DNA of 6,396 nucleotides from Chitinophagaceae bacterium (GCA_016786965.1 JAEUVL010000090.1:1-6396), one strand, 5' to 3'. Counted from the stretch's first letter, positions 1-6,396 are shown. Notes: a model not told the origin generated them from the sequence alone. Numbers and translations are program-made.

Positions 1-1
1 G

Positions 2-418
2 ATACTGGTGATAACGCTGCCCGTGGCACAAAGCGCCTCCGCAGATTCGGTGTTGTATTCATTAGACACATTGGGTGCCGCCCGTACCGCCACCCTGAAA
101 ATAATAGCCGTGCCTTCTTATGAAGACGGATATACTGCCGCACAAAAAACAACATTGGAAACCTGGTACCGCAGCAAACTGGGCAACCATATTGTGATCA
201 CAGAAGGGCTTTATACCCGCAAGACTTCCGGAGCACAACAGCATCCTTTATTCAGCTGGCTGACGGATGCTGTCCAGAATGAAACCTTTGATGTGGATGT
301 GACGGGACCGGGATATAAATTCTTTGTAAACAGTACCGGGAAATTGTACGGAGTGCTGCGGCCGCATACTAAAATGTGGAGCGGGGCTGTGCAGAAAACG
401 TTGGGGATGGGGGAGTGA
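2..418 (+). CDS. Glutathione-peroxidase-like (thioredoxin-fold) protein, 3' part only
   Basis: The frame is open from the window edge (ATA CTG GTG ATA ...) to TGA at 416-418, so the gene begins upstream. The GTG at 8 lies inside a hydrophobic beta strand (ILVITLPVAQ) and is not a convincing start. About 138 residues are visible. Their order fits the glutathione peroxidase fold: a first strand (ILVITLPV, matching LLVNVAS), a helix, a second strand (LKIIAVPSY, matching VLGFPCNQF), a HPLFSWL segment (matching HPLYKYL), then GPGYKFFVNSTGKLYGVLRPHTK (a KFFV strand, turn and final strand) and a C-terminal helix. By this hand alignment the usual catalytic Cys/Sec, Gln, Trp and Asn are all replaced, and the fragment has no cysteine. 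A peroxidase activity is therefore doubtful; a redox-inactive or structural relative is more likely. No functional link to the RHS gene 113 bases downstream is evident. The fold call is moderately sure, the function unknown. Confidence 0.6.
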   Translation: MLVITLPVAQSASADSVLYSLDTLGAARTATLKIIAVPSYEDGYTAAQKTTLETWYRSKLGNHIVITEGLYTRKTSGAQQHPLFSWLTDAVQNETFDVDVTGPGYKFFVNSTGKLYGVLRPHTKMWSGAVQKTLGMGE

Positions 419-461
419 TGATTAGTTAATAGGTTAATTGGGTGATTAGTTAATTGGGTGA
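419..461 (+). repeat. Short imperfect direct repeats, A/T-rich, intergenic
   Basis: The 12-mer TGATTAGTTAAT occurs exactly at 419-430 and 443-454. The 13-mer GTTAATTGGGTGA occurs exactly at 433-445 and 449-461. Together they make an interleaved, degenerate array starting directly after the upstream stop codon. No coding sequence is seen. Similar low-complexity GTTAATTGG-type strings are familiar between genes in Bacteroidota; their role is unknown. The array could be simple slippage-derived sequence. Confidence 0.7.
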
Positions 462-500
462 GGAGTGGAAAGTAGGGAATGGGGAATGGAGAGTGGGGGA
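462..500 (+). other. G-rich purine tract upstream of the RHS gene
   Basis: Almost every base on the + strand is G or A, with T the only interruption and no C. G runs lie at 475-477, 481-484 and 495-499, embedded in repeated GGAATGG/GGAGTGG-like words. It directly follows the A/T-rich direct repeats and ends about 30 bases before the RHS start codon. It is probably low-complexity, repeat-derived sequence. An effect on transcription or mRNA structure is possible but not shown. Confidence 0.55.
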
Positions 501-531
501 ATCGTAAACAGATAATGATCAAAAGATAATT

Positions 532-3500
532 ATGATACAATATTTCAGCAGAAAACAGTTAGTAAAAGCAGGGCTGTTGGTATTAGTAACCGTAATGGGA
601 AAAACAATGGTAGCCCAGCCCGGGCCATACCCGCCATCGGTGCCGGTAAATTATATACGCACCTATGATGCTGTGGCACCGGAAACGGATGTGAATACCC
701 TGATGGGCAGACCTGCCAAAGATGTGAAAGTGGCCACCCAGTATTTTGACGGGCTCGGCAGACCGGTGCAGACTGTGATGAAACAGGCCTCGCTGGAGAC
801 CGGTGGCACCCTTGCCGATATGGTGAGCCCGGTGGAATATGATGACCTGGGGCGGGAGCAAAACAAGTATTTGCCTTTTGCTGCTAACGGAGCAGGCGGC
901 AATACCTCGGTAAGTGACGGATTGTTTAAAAGAAACCCTTTTCAGCAGCAGACCAGTTTTATGACGGAGCAGTACGGGCTGCAGGGAGAAACCTTCTTTT
1001 ACAGCAAAACGAATTTTGAAACTTCGCCGCTGAACAGGGCAGAAAAGAACATGCCACCGGGCAATAGCTGGGTGGGCAGCAACCGCGGGGTGGAGATGAA
1101 ATATTTTCATAACACTACTGGTACTGATAAGGATAATGTGAAAGTGTGGAAGGTTGAAAATGTAAGTGGTTCCTTTGGTACCTACACAATCAATACTTCT
1201 TACAATGCGGGCACCTATCCTGCCGGGCAACTATACAAAACCATAACAGTGGATGAGCAGGGCAAGCAGGTAATAGAGTTTAAGGACAAGGAAGGAAAAG
1301 TGATACTGAAGAAAGTACAACTGACGGCCGCTGCTGACGATGGTACCGGTAAGGAGCATACCGGGTGGCTGAGTACTTACTATATCTACGACAAACTGGG
1401 CAACCTGCGCTGCGTGATACAGCCGGAAGGAGTGAGGAAGATGACCGTTGACGGATGGGCGCTGACCGGTACGTTGCTGAATGAACAGTGTTTCCGGTAT
1501 GAGTATGATGAACGAAGCAGGATGATCATGAAAAAAGTGCCTGGTGCCGAAGCCGTGTACATGGTATATGACCGGTGGGACAGGCTGATACTGACACAGG
1601 ACGGTAACCAGCGGCTTACCAATAGCTGGATATTTACCAAGTATGATGAACAGAACCGGCCCATACTTACCGGGCTGCACGGCGACCCCACCAATAACAG
1701 CCTGGCGGCCATGATAGCCCATGTGAAGGCCAATGAAGGATGGCAGATAAGATATGAAAGCATAAACACCGGAATGCCCTACGGCTACACCACCACGCAG
1801 ACCTATCCCTATGGCAGCAGCCCCACGATACTTACGGCCACGCATTATGATGATTATACAGGGTTGCCCGGCGGGCTTAGCGGCAGCTATTTAACCACCT
1901 GGAACAGCTACCTGGAGGCGCAGAGCAATACGGTATGGCCTTACCCGCAAACACCACAACACAGCTTAGCTACGAAAGGCATGGTGACCTGGACACAGAC
2001 CAATGTACTGGGCAGCACCACGATGCTGACCACTGTGATGATCTATGATGATAAAGGCAGGGTGATACAGGCCAAAGCCACCAATATAACCGGTGGTACG
2101 GATGTGACAACGACGCAATACACCTGGGCAGGGCAACCATTGGTAACGGTGCAAAAACAGGAAAAGGGCGAAGGTACTACGCAGCAACATATAGTGGTAA
2201 CAAAGATGCAGTATGATGACCTGGGCCGGGTGCTGACTATAAAGAAGACGGTGAACAGTACTATTGGCGGAGTGGCCGTGAACAAGGCAGAGCAATTAAT
2301 AGCGGCCAACAAATATGATAAACTGGGCCAGCTAAAGGAAAAACAACTGGGAGCAGGATCGGGAACCCCCTTGTTTGAAAAAGGCGGGCAACTGAAATAC
2401 GATTACAACATACGGGGCTGGATGCTGGGGATGAACCGGGATTACCTGGTAAATACGGGGCAAAGCGGCACGGCCACCTTTGGGTTTGAACTGGGGTATG
2501 ACAAACAGAGCAGCAACAGCGGCCGACCCTTTATCGCCACGCAGTACAACGGCAATATAACCGGAATGATATGGAAAAGCGACGGCGATGATGTGAAACG
2601 GAAATATGATTTCAGTTATGATGCGGCCAACCGGCTGATGAAAGGCCAGTTTGAACAGGATGATGCCATCAACAGTTGGAATGCCACCACGATGAACTAT
2701 GCCATGCAGATGGGGGATGGCAGCGACCCGCTGTCGGCCTACGATGCCAATGGCAATATAAAAGGCATGACCCAGTACGGCTGGAAGCTGGGCGGTAATG
2801 TGAATACACCAATAGATAACCTGGCGTATAATTATATAGCCGGCAGTAATAAACTGCTGAATGTGATAGATGCCAGTAATGACCCGCTGACCAAGCTGGG
2901 TGACTTCCGCACTTCATCATTGCACCCGGGTGGCACCAAGACCGCCACCACGGTGGACTATACTTACGATGCCAACGGCAACCTGAAAAAAGACCTGAAC
3001 AAGGATATAGGCACGGAATCGGCAGAAGGGATAGTGTACAACCACCTGAACCTGCCGCAGAGCATAACGTTAAGAAAAACAGGCGGGGCAGTAAAAGGAA
3101 CAATAACCTATACCTATGATGCAGCAGGTAATAAACTGAAAAAAGAAGTAGCTGAAACAGGCCTGCCAACAAAGACAACGATGTACCTGGGTGGTACAGT
3201 ATATGAAAACGATGTGCTGCAATTTATCGGGCATGAAGAAGGACGGATACGGTACAAAGCAGCGGAGGGAGCAAACCCTGCCGACCTTCACTATGATTAT
3301 ATGATCAAAGACCACCTGGGTAATGTAAGAATGGTATTGACAGAAGAACAGAAAACAGATGCCTATCCACCAGCCAGTATGGAAACGGCACAGGCCACTA
3401 CAGAAGAAGCACTGTATGCCAACCTGCCTGGAACCAGAACGCCTATTAATACAATAACAGACTACCCCAATGATACATACACCAGCCCCAATGCGTGGGT

Positions 3501-4983
3501 GGCTAGAGTGAAAGCAGCGGCAGGCAGCCAGAAGATAGGACCATCGATAACGCTACGGGTAATGGCGGGCGATAAGTTTAACCTGCGGGTAAGCAGTTGG
3601 TATAAAACAAACGGGGCCAGTCCCGGCAGTCCTGTAAGCCCGTTAAATGATATAGTGGCCGCGTTAGCAGGAGGAATTGGAGGAATAAGCGGCGGTCATG
3701 GCGGCGCCACAGCGACAGAGATAACGAACAGCGGATTGTTGCCAGCAGGCGTTAATGGTTTTTTTACCACCCAGCCGAATGATCCCAACCGGCCGAAAGC
3801 ACATATCAACTGGATATTGTTTGACGAGCAGTTTAAATTTGTCAGCAGCAGCAGCGGAGCTGAGCAGGTACCGGTGGAAACGGCCTTTGGCACGGCCCCC
3901 AACCAAATCGTGTATCCGCATGTGAAGGATAATCTGCCGATAAATAAGAATGGGTATCTTTATGTGTATGTTAGCAATGAAACGCCAAACATAGATGTGT
4001 TCTTTGATAATCTGCAGGTAACGCATATCCGGGGGCCGGTGCTGGAGGAGACGCATTATTATCCGTTTGGGTTAACGATGGCGGGGATAAGTTCCAAAGC
4101 CCTATTATTCGGTAATCCTGAGAACAAGAAGAAGTTTAACGGTATAGAGCATACAACAGAATTTGATTTACATACCTACGATGCATTCTTTAGAAATGCA
4201 GACCCGCAAATAGGCCGATGGTGGCAGATAGACCCCAAACCGAATATGACAGAAAGCCCCTATATCATGATGGGAAATAACCCTTTGTCTAAAAATGACC
4301 CTCTTGGGGACACCGCGATTGTACGATGGCGAAGAGGTGGTCAGCATAGCGAAGCAAGATATGTCGGGGGACAGTGGATAGATTCAAAAACAAGGGAAGC
4401 TATTGATGTTGATAAAGTTTCTAAAAAGGCTAGACGCATAATGAATGACTACACTGGGCTCAACCAAAATAGTGACTTTGATCCTGTCACAGATAAAATA
4501 AATAACAACCCAATCAATGTTGTTTTGTCCAATGCCAAAAATGCAGAAACAGATCCTAATCGAGCCTTTCTTAGTGGGAAATCTAAAGAACTAACAGTTA
4601 ATCTATCCAAATCAGCTAAAATGAAGGCTGATTTAAATGTTGGAAATGTTAAAGTGCGATTAAATAGTCAACAGGTTATGGGTCATGAGTTAGGTCACGT
4701 TTTCGATATATTGAATGGTAAGCCAGGATTGTATTTTGAAACAATTAAAAAAGAAGTATTCGGTTATGGTGCCCTTCAGATTGCTTTGTCCGAAACTAAC
4801 GCCATGTATTGGGAAAATATTCTACGAGCTCAGGCAGGCTTACCCTTAAGAAGGTATTATTTTTACTCAAGAAATTCAAGAATAAATTGGAGCAATGGCG
4901 ATGCTATAATTAAATACGATCCAAAAACCGGACAACCCACTAGCATTGCTGATTACGATGGGAATACCTACATAATAAAATAA
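532..4983 (+). CDS. Exported RHS/YD-repeat polymorphic toxin with C-terminal M91-like zinc metallopeptidase tip
   Basis: This is a complete 1483-residue protein. Residues 1-28 look like a Sec signal peptide: basic start (RKQLVK), hydrophobic core (AGLLVLVTVMG), likely cut near MVA/QP. Residues ~40-116 resemble the DUF6443 N-terminal region of Bacteroidota RHS proteins (YIRTYDA, then ATQYFDGLGRPVQTV at 68-82 and YDDLGRE at 103-109). YD/RHS repeats follow, for example at 286 (YDKLGN), 505 (YDDKGR), 561 (YDDLGR), 595 (YDKLGQ), 737 (YDANGN), 812 (YDANGN) and 862 (YDAAGN). The core has DHLGNVR (927-933), a ~220-residue beta-rich insert, HYYPFG (1175-1180), and the core end DPQIGRWWQIDP (1224-1235) to DPLGD (1256-1260). 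RHS proteins form a shell that encloses and delivers a variable C-terminal toxin. Here residues 1260-1483 carry HELGH (1385-1389). ATG at 532 is chosen because the signal peptide starts there; no clear Shine-Dalgarno site is seen. No PAAR domain or obvious type IX sorting domain was noticed. Family call is firm; toxin class is good; target unknown. Confidence 0.93.
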   Translation: MIQYFSRKQLVKAGLLVLVTVMGKTMVAQPGPYPPSVPVNYIRTYDAVAPETDVNTLMGRPAKDVKVATQYFDGLGRPVQTVMKQASLETGGTLADMVSPVEYDDLGREQNKYLPFAANGAGGNTSVSDGLFKRNPFQQQTSFMTEQYGLQGETFFYSKTNFETSPLNRAEKNMPPGNSWVGSNRGVEMKYFHNTTGTDKDNVKVWKVENVSGSFGTYTINTSYNAGTYPAGQLYKTITVDEQGKQVIEFKDKEGKVILKKVQLTAAADDGTGKEHTGWLSTYYIYDKLGNLRCVIQPEGVRKMTVDGWALTGTLLNEQCFRYEYDERSRMIMKKVPGAEAVYMVYDRWDRLILTQDGNQRLTNSWIFTKYDEQNRPILTGLHGDPTNNSLAAMIAHVKANEGWQIRYESINTGMPYGYTTTQTYPYGSSPTILTATHYDDYTGLPGGLSGSYLTTWNSYLEAQSNTVWPYPQTPQHSLATKGMVTWTQTNVLGSTTMLTTVMIYDDKGRVIQAKATNITGGTDVTTTQYTWAGQPLVTVQKQEKGEGTTQQHIVVTKMQYDDLGRVLTIKKTVNSTIGGVAVNKAEQLIAANKYDKLGQLKEKQLGAGSGTPLFEKGGQLKYDYNIRGWMLGMNRDYLVNTGQSGTATFGFELGYDKQSSNSGRPFIATQYNGNITGMIWKSDGDDVKRKYDFSYDAANRLMKGQFEQDDAINSWNATTMNYAMQMGDGSDPLSAYDANGNIKGMTQYGWKLGGNVNTPIDNLAYNYIAGSNKLLNVIDASNDPLTKLGDFRTSSLHPGGTKTATTVDYTYDANGNLKKDLNKDIGTESAEGIVYNHLNLPQSITLRKTGGAVKGTITYTYDAAGNKLKKEVAETGLPTKTTMYLGGTVYENDVLQFIGHEEGRIRYKAAEGANPADLHYDYMIKDHLGNVRMVLTEEQKTDAYPPASMETAQATTEEALYANLPGTRTPINTITDYPNDTYTSPNAWVARVKAAAGSQKIGPSITLRVMAGDKFNLRVSSWYKTNGASPGSPVSPLNDIVAALAGGIGGISGGHGGATATEITNSGLLPAGVNGFFTTQPNDPNRPKAHINWILFDEQFKFVSSSSGAEQVPVETAFGTAPNQIVYPHVKDNLPINKNGYLYVYVSNETPNIDVFFDNLQVTHIRGPVLEETHYYPFGLTMAGISSKALLFGNPENKKKFNGIEHTTEFDLHTYDAFFRNADPQIGRWWQIDPKPNMTESPYIMMGNNPLSKNDPLGDTAIVRWRRGGQHSEARYVGGQWIDSKTREAIDVDKVSKKARRIMNDYTGLNQNSDFDPVTDKINNNPINVVLSNAKNAETDPNRAFLSGKSKELTVNLSKSAKMKADLNVGNVKVRLNSQQVMGHELGHVFDILNGKPGLYFETIKKEVFGYGALQIALSETNAMYWENILRAQAGLPLRRYYFYSRNSRINWSNGDAIIKYDPKTGQPTSIADYDGNTYIIK
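3379..4071 (+). other. Beta-rich insert domain inside the RHS core (residues ~950-1180)
   Basis: Between DHLGNVR (927-933) and HYYPFG (1175-1180) the protein carries an insert whose strands resemble a beta-sandwich: ITLRVMAGDKFNLRVSSWY (1006-1024), a Gly-rich SGGHGG loop near 1053-1058, INWILFDEQFKFV (1092-1104), and NGYLYVYVSNE to VFFDNLQVTHIRG (about 1140-1168). The same blocks recur, diverged, in the orphan frame at 5660-6396 (KVMAGD, SGGHG, INWIVFDEQFKYV, NGYIYVYCSNE, VFFDNLQV). Such inserts are common in Bacteroidota RHS proteins. The role is unproven; a surface or carbohydrate-binding module is a guess from strand pattern alone. Confidence 0.6.
3994..4070 (+). repeat. Direct repeat copy 1 (RHS core, in the intact gene)
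   Basis: This 77-bp stretch, coding DVFFDNLQV to HYYPFG, aligns without gaps to 6320-6396 with nine mismatches by hand count. The first 26 bases (3994-4019) and last 23 bases (4048-4070) are identical in both copies. Another identical 19-mer, TTTGACGAGCAGTTTAAAT, occurs further upstream at 3820-3838 and 6158-6176. The copies are in the same orientation and matching codon phase. Confidence 0.9.
4309..4983 (+). other. Variable toxin tip of the RHS protein: M91-like zinc metallopeptidase domain
   Basis: Residues 1260-1483 follow the DPLGD end of the RHS core, where toxin domains start in this family. The first ~25 residues (DTAIVRWRRGG...) look like a linker. HELGH at 1385-1389 (bases 4684-4698) supplies two histidine zinc ligands and the catalytic glutamate. 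About 32 residues on comes ETNAMYWENILRAQAGLPLR: Glu1421 or Glu1428 is the likely third ligand, and the pattern ExxAxxxEN..R...GLPLR..Y is what I recall for M91 (NleD/HopH1-like) domains, including those on other Bacteroidota RHS proteins. Base composition drops from about half G+C in the core to about a third from ~4380 on, typical of a swapped tip. All recognisable catalytic elements are present, so it is probably active. The substrate is unknown: NleD itself cleaves host kinases, but a bacterial target is equally possible here. Confidence 0.75.
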
Positions 4984-4994
4984 ATAAGTAAATA

Positions 4995-5582
4995 ATGAAA
5001 ACCTTGAATATAGTTTTTGCTTTAATATTAATGTTTTTATTTGAGCAATCGATGGGGCAAGATGATATTGTTAAGATAGGTCATATAAGGGCTAAAGCGG
5101 CTTCTGATTTTATTAACTTAACAGTTTATCGTGTTATGTGTGAGGCCGACGAGGACTATCAATTTGTTAGCCGATCATTAATAAGGTATGATTCTACTAT
5201 GCAAATGGGGTATCTTAACTCCTATAAATACCTAAATAAGTTCAATTGTCAGGATAGTATCGTTCAAACAGTTATAAGTGAGACTATGGCTTTATTGGCG
5301 GAGTGGAAAAGGCCTCGCAAAAAGATTTTTCTATTGTTCCCTATGGAAGATACAAATAAGGAATTTATTGGTGTTCTTTTCTCATTTAGGAAGAAAAAGT
5401 TCAATAAAATGATACAGAGGGCAAATGAACTTGTCAATAGAAAATATGCAAGTGAAATAATACAAGTCCGGGAATATAAATACCATAAAAATGCCAGGGA
5501 ATTTATTTTGGCAAAGGTTAACGATAAACTTTCTTTGATTTCAGTTTCACAACTTCCTCGGCAGGGTAGTATATCAAAATAG
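4995..5582 (+). CDS. Unrecognised exported protein, candidate immunity protein for the metallopeptidase tip
   Basis: The product has 195 residues and matches no family I recognise. Residues 1-21 form a signal peptide (MKTLNIVFALILMFLFEQSMG, cut probably before Gln22). There is no lipobox cysteine, so a soluble exported protein is expected. The mature part has two cysteines, Cys49 and Cys85, that could form a disulfide, a strand IFLLFPME (111-118), then FIGVLFSFRKKKFNKMIQ (124-141) and a basic, alpha/beta-like C-terminal half. It starts 11 bases after the RHS stop with no promoter or terminator between, so the two genes are very likely co-transcribed. It shares the tip's AT-rich composition (17 G/C of 60 in 5401-5460), suggesting they moved together. 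A terminator follows 34 bases after its stop. The immunity role is inferred from position, size and composition only; a toxin accessory or chaperone is the main alternative. The leader upstream is A/T-rich (AATAAGTAAATA) without a Shine-Dalgarno site, usual for Bacteroidota. Confidence 0.85.
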   Translation: MKTLNIVFALILMFLFEQSMGQDDIVKIGHIRAKAASDFINLTVYRVMCEADEDYQFVSRSLIRYDSTMQMGYLNSYKYLNKFNCQDSIVQTVISETMALLAEWKRPRKKIFLLFPMEDTNKEFIGVLFSFRKKKFNKMIQRANELVNRKYASEIIQVREYKYHKNAREFILAKVNDKLSLISVSQLPRQGSISK

Positions 5583-5616
5583 TTGGTTTTTCCGAGAACG
5601 CTTAAATAAATGGTTT

Positions 5617-5648
5617 ACAGGGCTGAAATTTCAGCCCTGTTTTATTTT
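5617..5648 (+). terminator. Rho-independent terminator after the toxin/partner pair
   Basis: Bases 5617-5640 are a perfect palindrome (ACAGGGCTGAAA and its exact reverse complement), folding into a 10-bp stem with an AATT loop. The T-rich run TTTATTTT follows at 5641-5648. It lies 34 bases beyond the stop of the exported-protein gene, so it should end the two-gene transcript and insulate the orphan RHS fragment from it. Because the stem is symmetric it could also form on the other strand, but the T run supports + strand use. Confidence 0.88.
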
Positions 5649-5659
5649 GGGGTTGTTGT

Positions 5660-6396
5660 ATAAATGGTACGCCTATATCTAAGGAAGATGATTTTTATAC
5701 CATCACGGCGGCCAATGTGGTGTATAAGTCAGCCGCCTGGGGTATACCGGGTTACCAGAATAACAATGGCAACCCACCTTATAACAATAACCCTTACAGT
5801 GACCATACGGCCAACAGCGACCGGTTGTATAAATTGAATGCCGCCACTAACACCAATAGCAACAAAACAGGATTGGGTGTGGTACTGAAAGTAATGGCGG
5901 GAGATAATGTGAATATATTCGGAAAATCATACCACCGGAAACCGGCTGGCAGCAGCTACAATGGCACAACAAATAATATCATCTTATCAGAGCTGATCAG
6001 TGCGTTTGCAGGATCCGGAGTGGTGAGCGGTGGTCACGGAGCAAGCGGCACCCAGATAACCGGCCAGCCTGGTTTTCCCACCACGGTGGAGGGATTAACG
6101 GGCAGCCAGCCGGCACAAACAAGCGACCGGCCGAAGGCGGCCATCAACTGGATCGTATTTGACGAGCAGTTTAAATATGTAAGCGGTGGTTTTGATATGG
6201 TGGGAGAAGATGAGAGTGGTGCGGGAGTGTTAAAAGATCATAATATGGAAACGATCCCGACCATTTCCATTCCTAAAAATGGGTATATTTATGTGTACTG
6301 CAGCAATGAAAGCCAGTACGATGTGTTCTTTGATAATCTGCAGGTGATACATACCCGGGGGCCACTATTGGAAGAGACGCATTATTATCCGTTTGG
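5660..6396 (+). pseudogene. Orphan RHS core fragment (displaced tip-swap cassette), runs off the window
   Basis: The frame with codons starting at 5660, 5663 and so on is open from just after a TGA at 5624 to the window end. It gives NGTPISKEDDFYTI..., NSDRLYKLNAATN, GVVLKVMAGDNVNIFGKSY, SGGHGASGTQIT, INWIVFDEQFKYV, NGYIYVYCSNE, VFFDNLQVIHTRG and finally EETHYYPFG. These blocks align in order with residues ~950-1180 of the large RHS protein, but no start codon, signal peptide, DUF6443 region or YD repeats precede them. The first in-frame ATG (5894) lies inside a strand (VMAGD). The sequence is not a copy of the upstream gene: its first part is a different sub-type (TGLGVVLKV against IGPSITLRV, with an Asn/Pro-rich segment NNNGNPPYNNNPY). 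It therefore derives from another RHS gene. No frameshift or stop is seen inside. It is probably silent and continues into another tip downstream; the exact 5' boundary (about 5650-5665) cannot be fixed. Confidence 0.85.
6320..6396 (+). repeat. Direct repeat copy 2 (orphan RHS fragment)
   Basis: This is the partner of 3994-4070, offset by 2326 bases. The match reaches the last base of the window, so its true length is unknown. Crossing over between copies would remove the metallopeptidase tip, the small exported gene and the terminator, and join the carrier in frame to the orphan's downstream sequence. Confidence 0.9.

Noticed and set aside
8..10. GTG as the start of the first gene
   Set aside because: The frame is open upstream to the window edge and the GTG falls within a core beta strand, so the true start is outside the window.
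475..499. G-quadruplex in the G-rich tract
   Set aside because: Only three runs of three or more G lie close together; the fourth (456-458) needs a 16-base loop, so a stable three-layer structure is unlikely.
583..1845. Two long abutting minus-strand reading frames (583-1230 and 1231-1845)
   Set aside because: They lie wholly opposite the RHS gene, whose YD repeats and signal peptide are unmistakable. Their products show no recognisable domain and are explained by codon bias of the sense strand.
838..2225. Repeated 14-mer TATGATGACCTGGG (838-851 and 2212-2225) as a mobile or regulatory repeat
   Set aside because: Both copies encode YDDLG in YD repeats of the same protein; domain repetition explains it.
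2669..3315. Minus-strand frames with hydrophobic, Cys/Trp-rich products
   Set aside because: They are antisense shadows of the RHS core; the odd composition comes from reading GGC/AAC/CAG-type codons backwards.
5643..5650. TATTTTGG as a Bacteroidota -7 promoter element for the orphan fragment
   Set aside because: It differs from TAnnTTTG, has no TTTG at the -33 spacing, overlaps the terminator T run, and no start codon follows in the orphan frame.
5894..6396. A real gene starting at the in-frame ATG at 5894
   Set aside because: This ATG lies within the conserved KVMAGD strand of the insert domain, and homology extends well upstream of it, so it is not a natural start.

Overview
The window looks like Bacteroidota DNA, most likely from the Chitinophaga/Chitinophagaceae group. 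This is inferred from the style of the large RHS/YD-repeat protein: an N-terminal DUF6443-like region, a long beta-rich insert between the DHLGNVR and HYYPFG motifs, and a core ending in DPLGD. The absence of clear Shine-Dalgarno sites fits as well. No database search was possible, so family names rest on motif recognition.

Layout, all on the + strand. (1) Positions 2-418 hold the 3' end of a gene for a thioredoxin-fold, glutathione-peroxidase-like protein that appears to lack the catalytic residues. (2) Positions 419-531 are intergenic, with short A/T-rich direct repeats followed by a G-rich purine tract. (3) Positions 532-4983 encode a complete 1483-residue exported RHS-repeat protein. Its last ~224 residues form a variable tip with an HELGH zinc-metallopeptidase motif, resembling the M91 (NleD/HopH1-like) family. 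(4) Eleven bases later, 4995-5582 encodes an unrecognised 195-residue protein with a signal peptide, the natural candidate for the cognate immunity protein. (5) A perfect 24-bp palindrome followed by a T-rich run (5617-5648) is a convincing terminator. (6) From about 5660 to the window end there is an open but start-less reading frame homologous to the RHS insert domain (main protein residues ~950-1180). It is a displaced piece of a second, divergent RHS gene and continues beyond the window.

The arrangement matches a polymorphic toxin locus: conserved carrier, AT-rich toxin tip, AT-rich downstream partner gene, then an orphan carrier fragment with core-like base composition. The carrier and the orphan share a 77-bp stretch (3994-4070 and 6320-6396) with only nine mismatches, in matching reading frames. 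Recombination there would swap the metallopeptidase tip and its partner for whatever tip lies beyond the window. Family-level knowledge supports the toxin/immunity reading. The target, the delivery route and the function of the small protein are not visible in the sequence.
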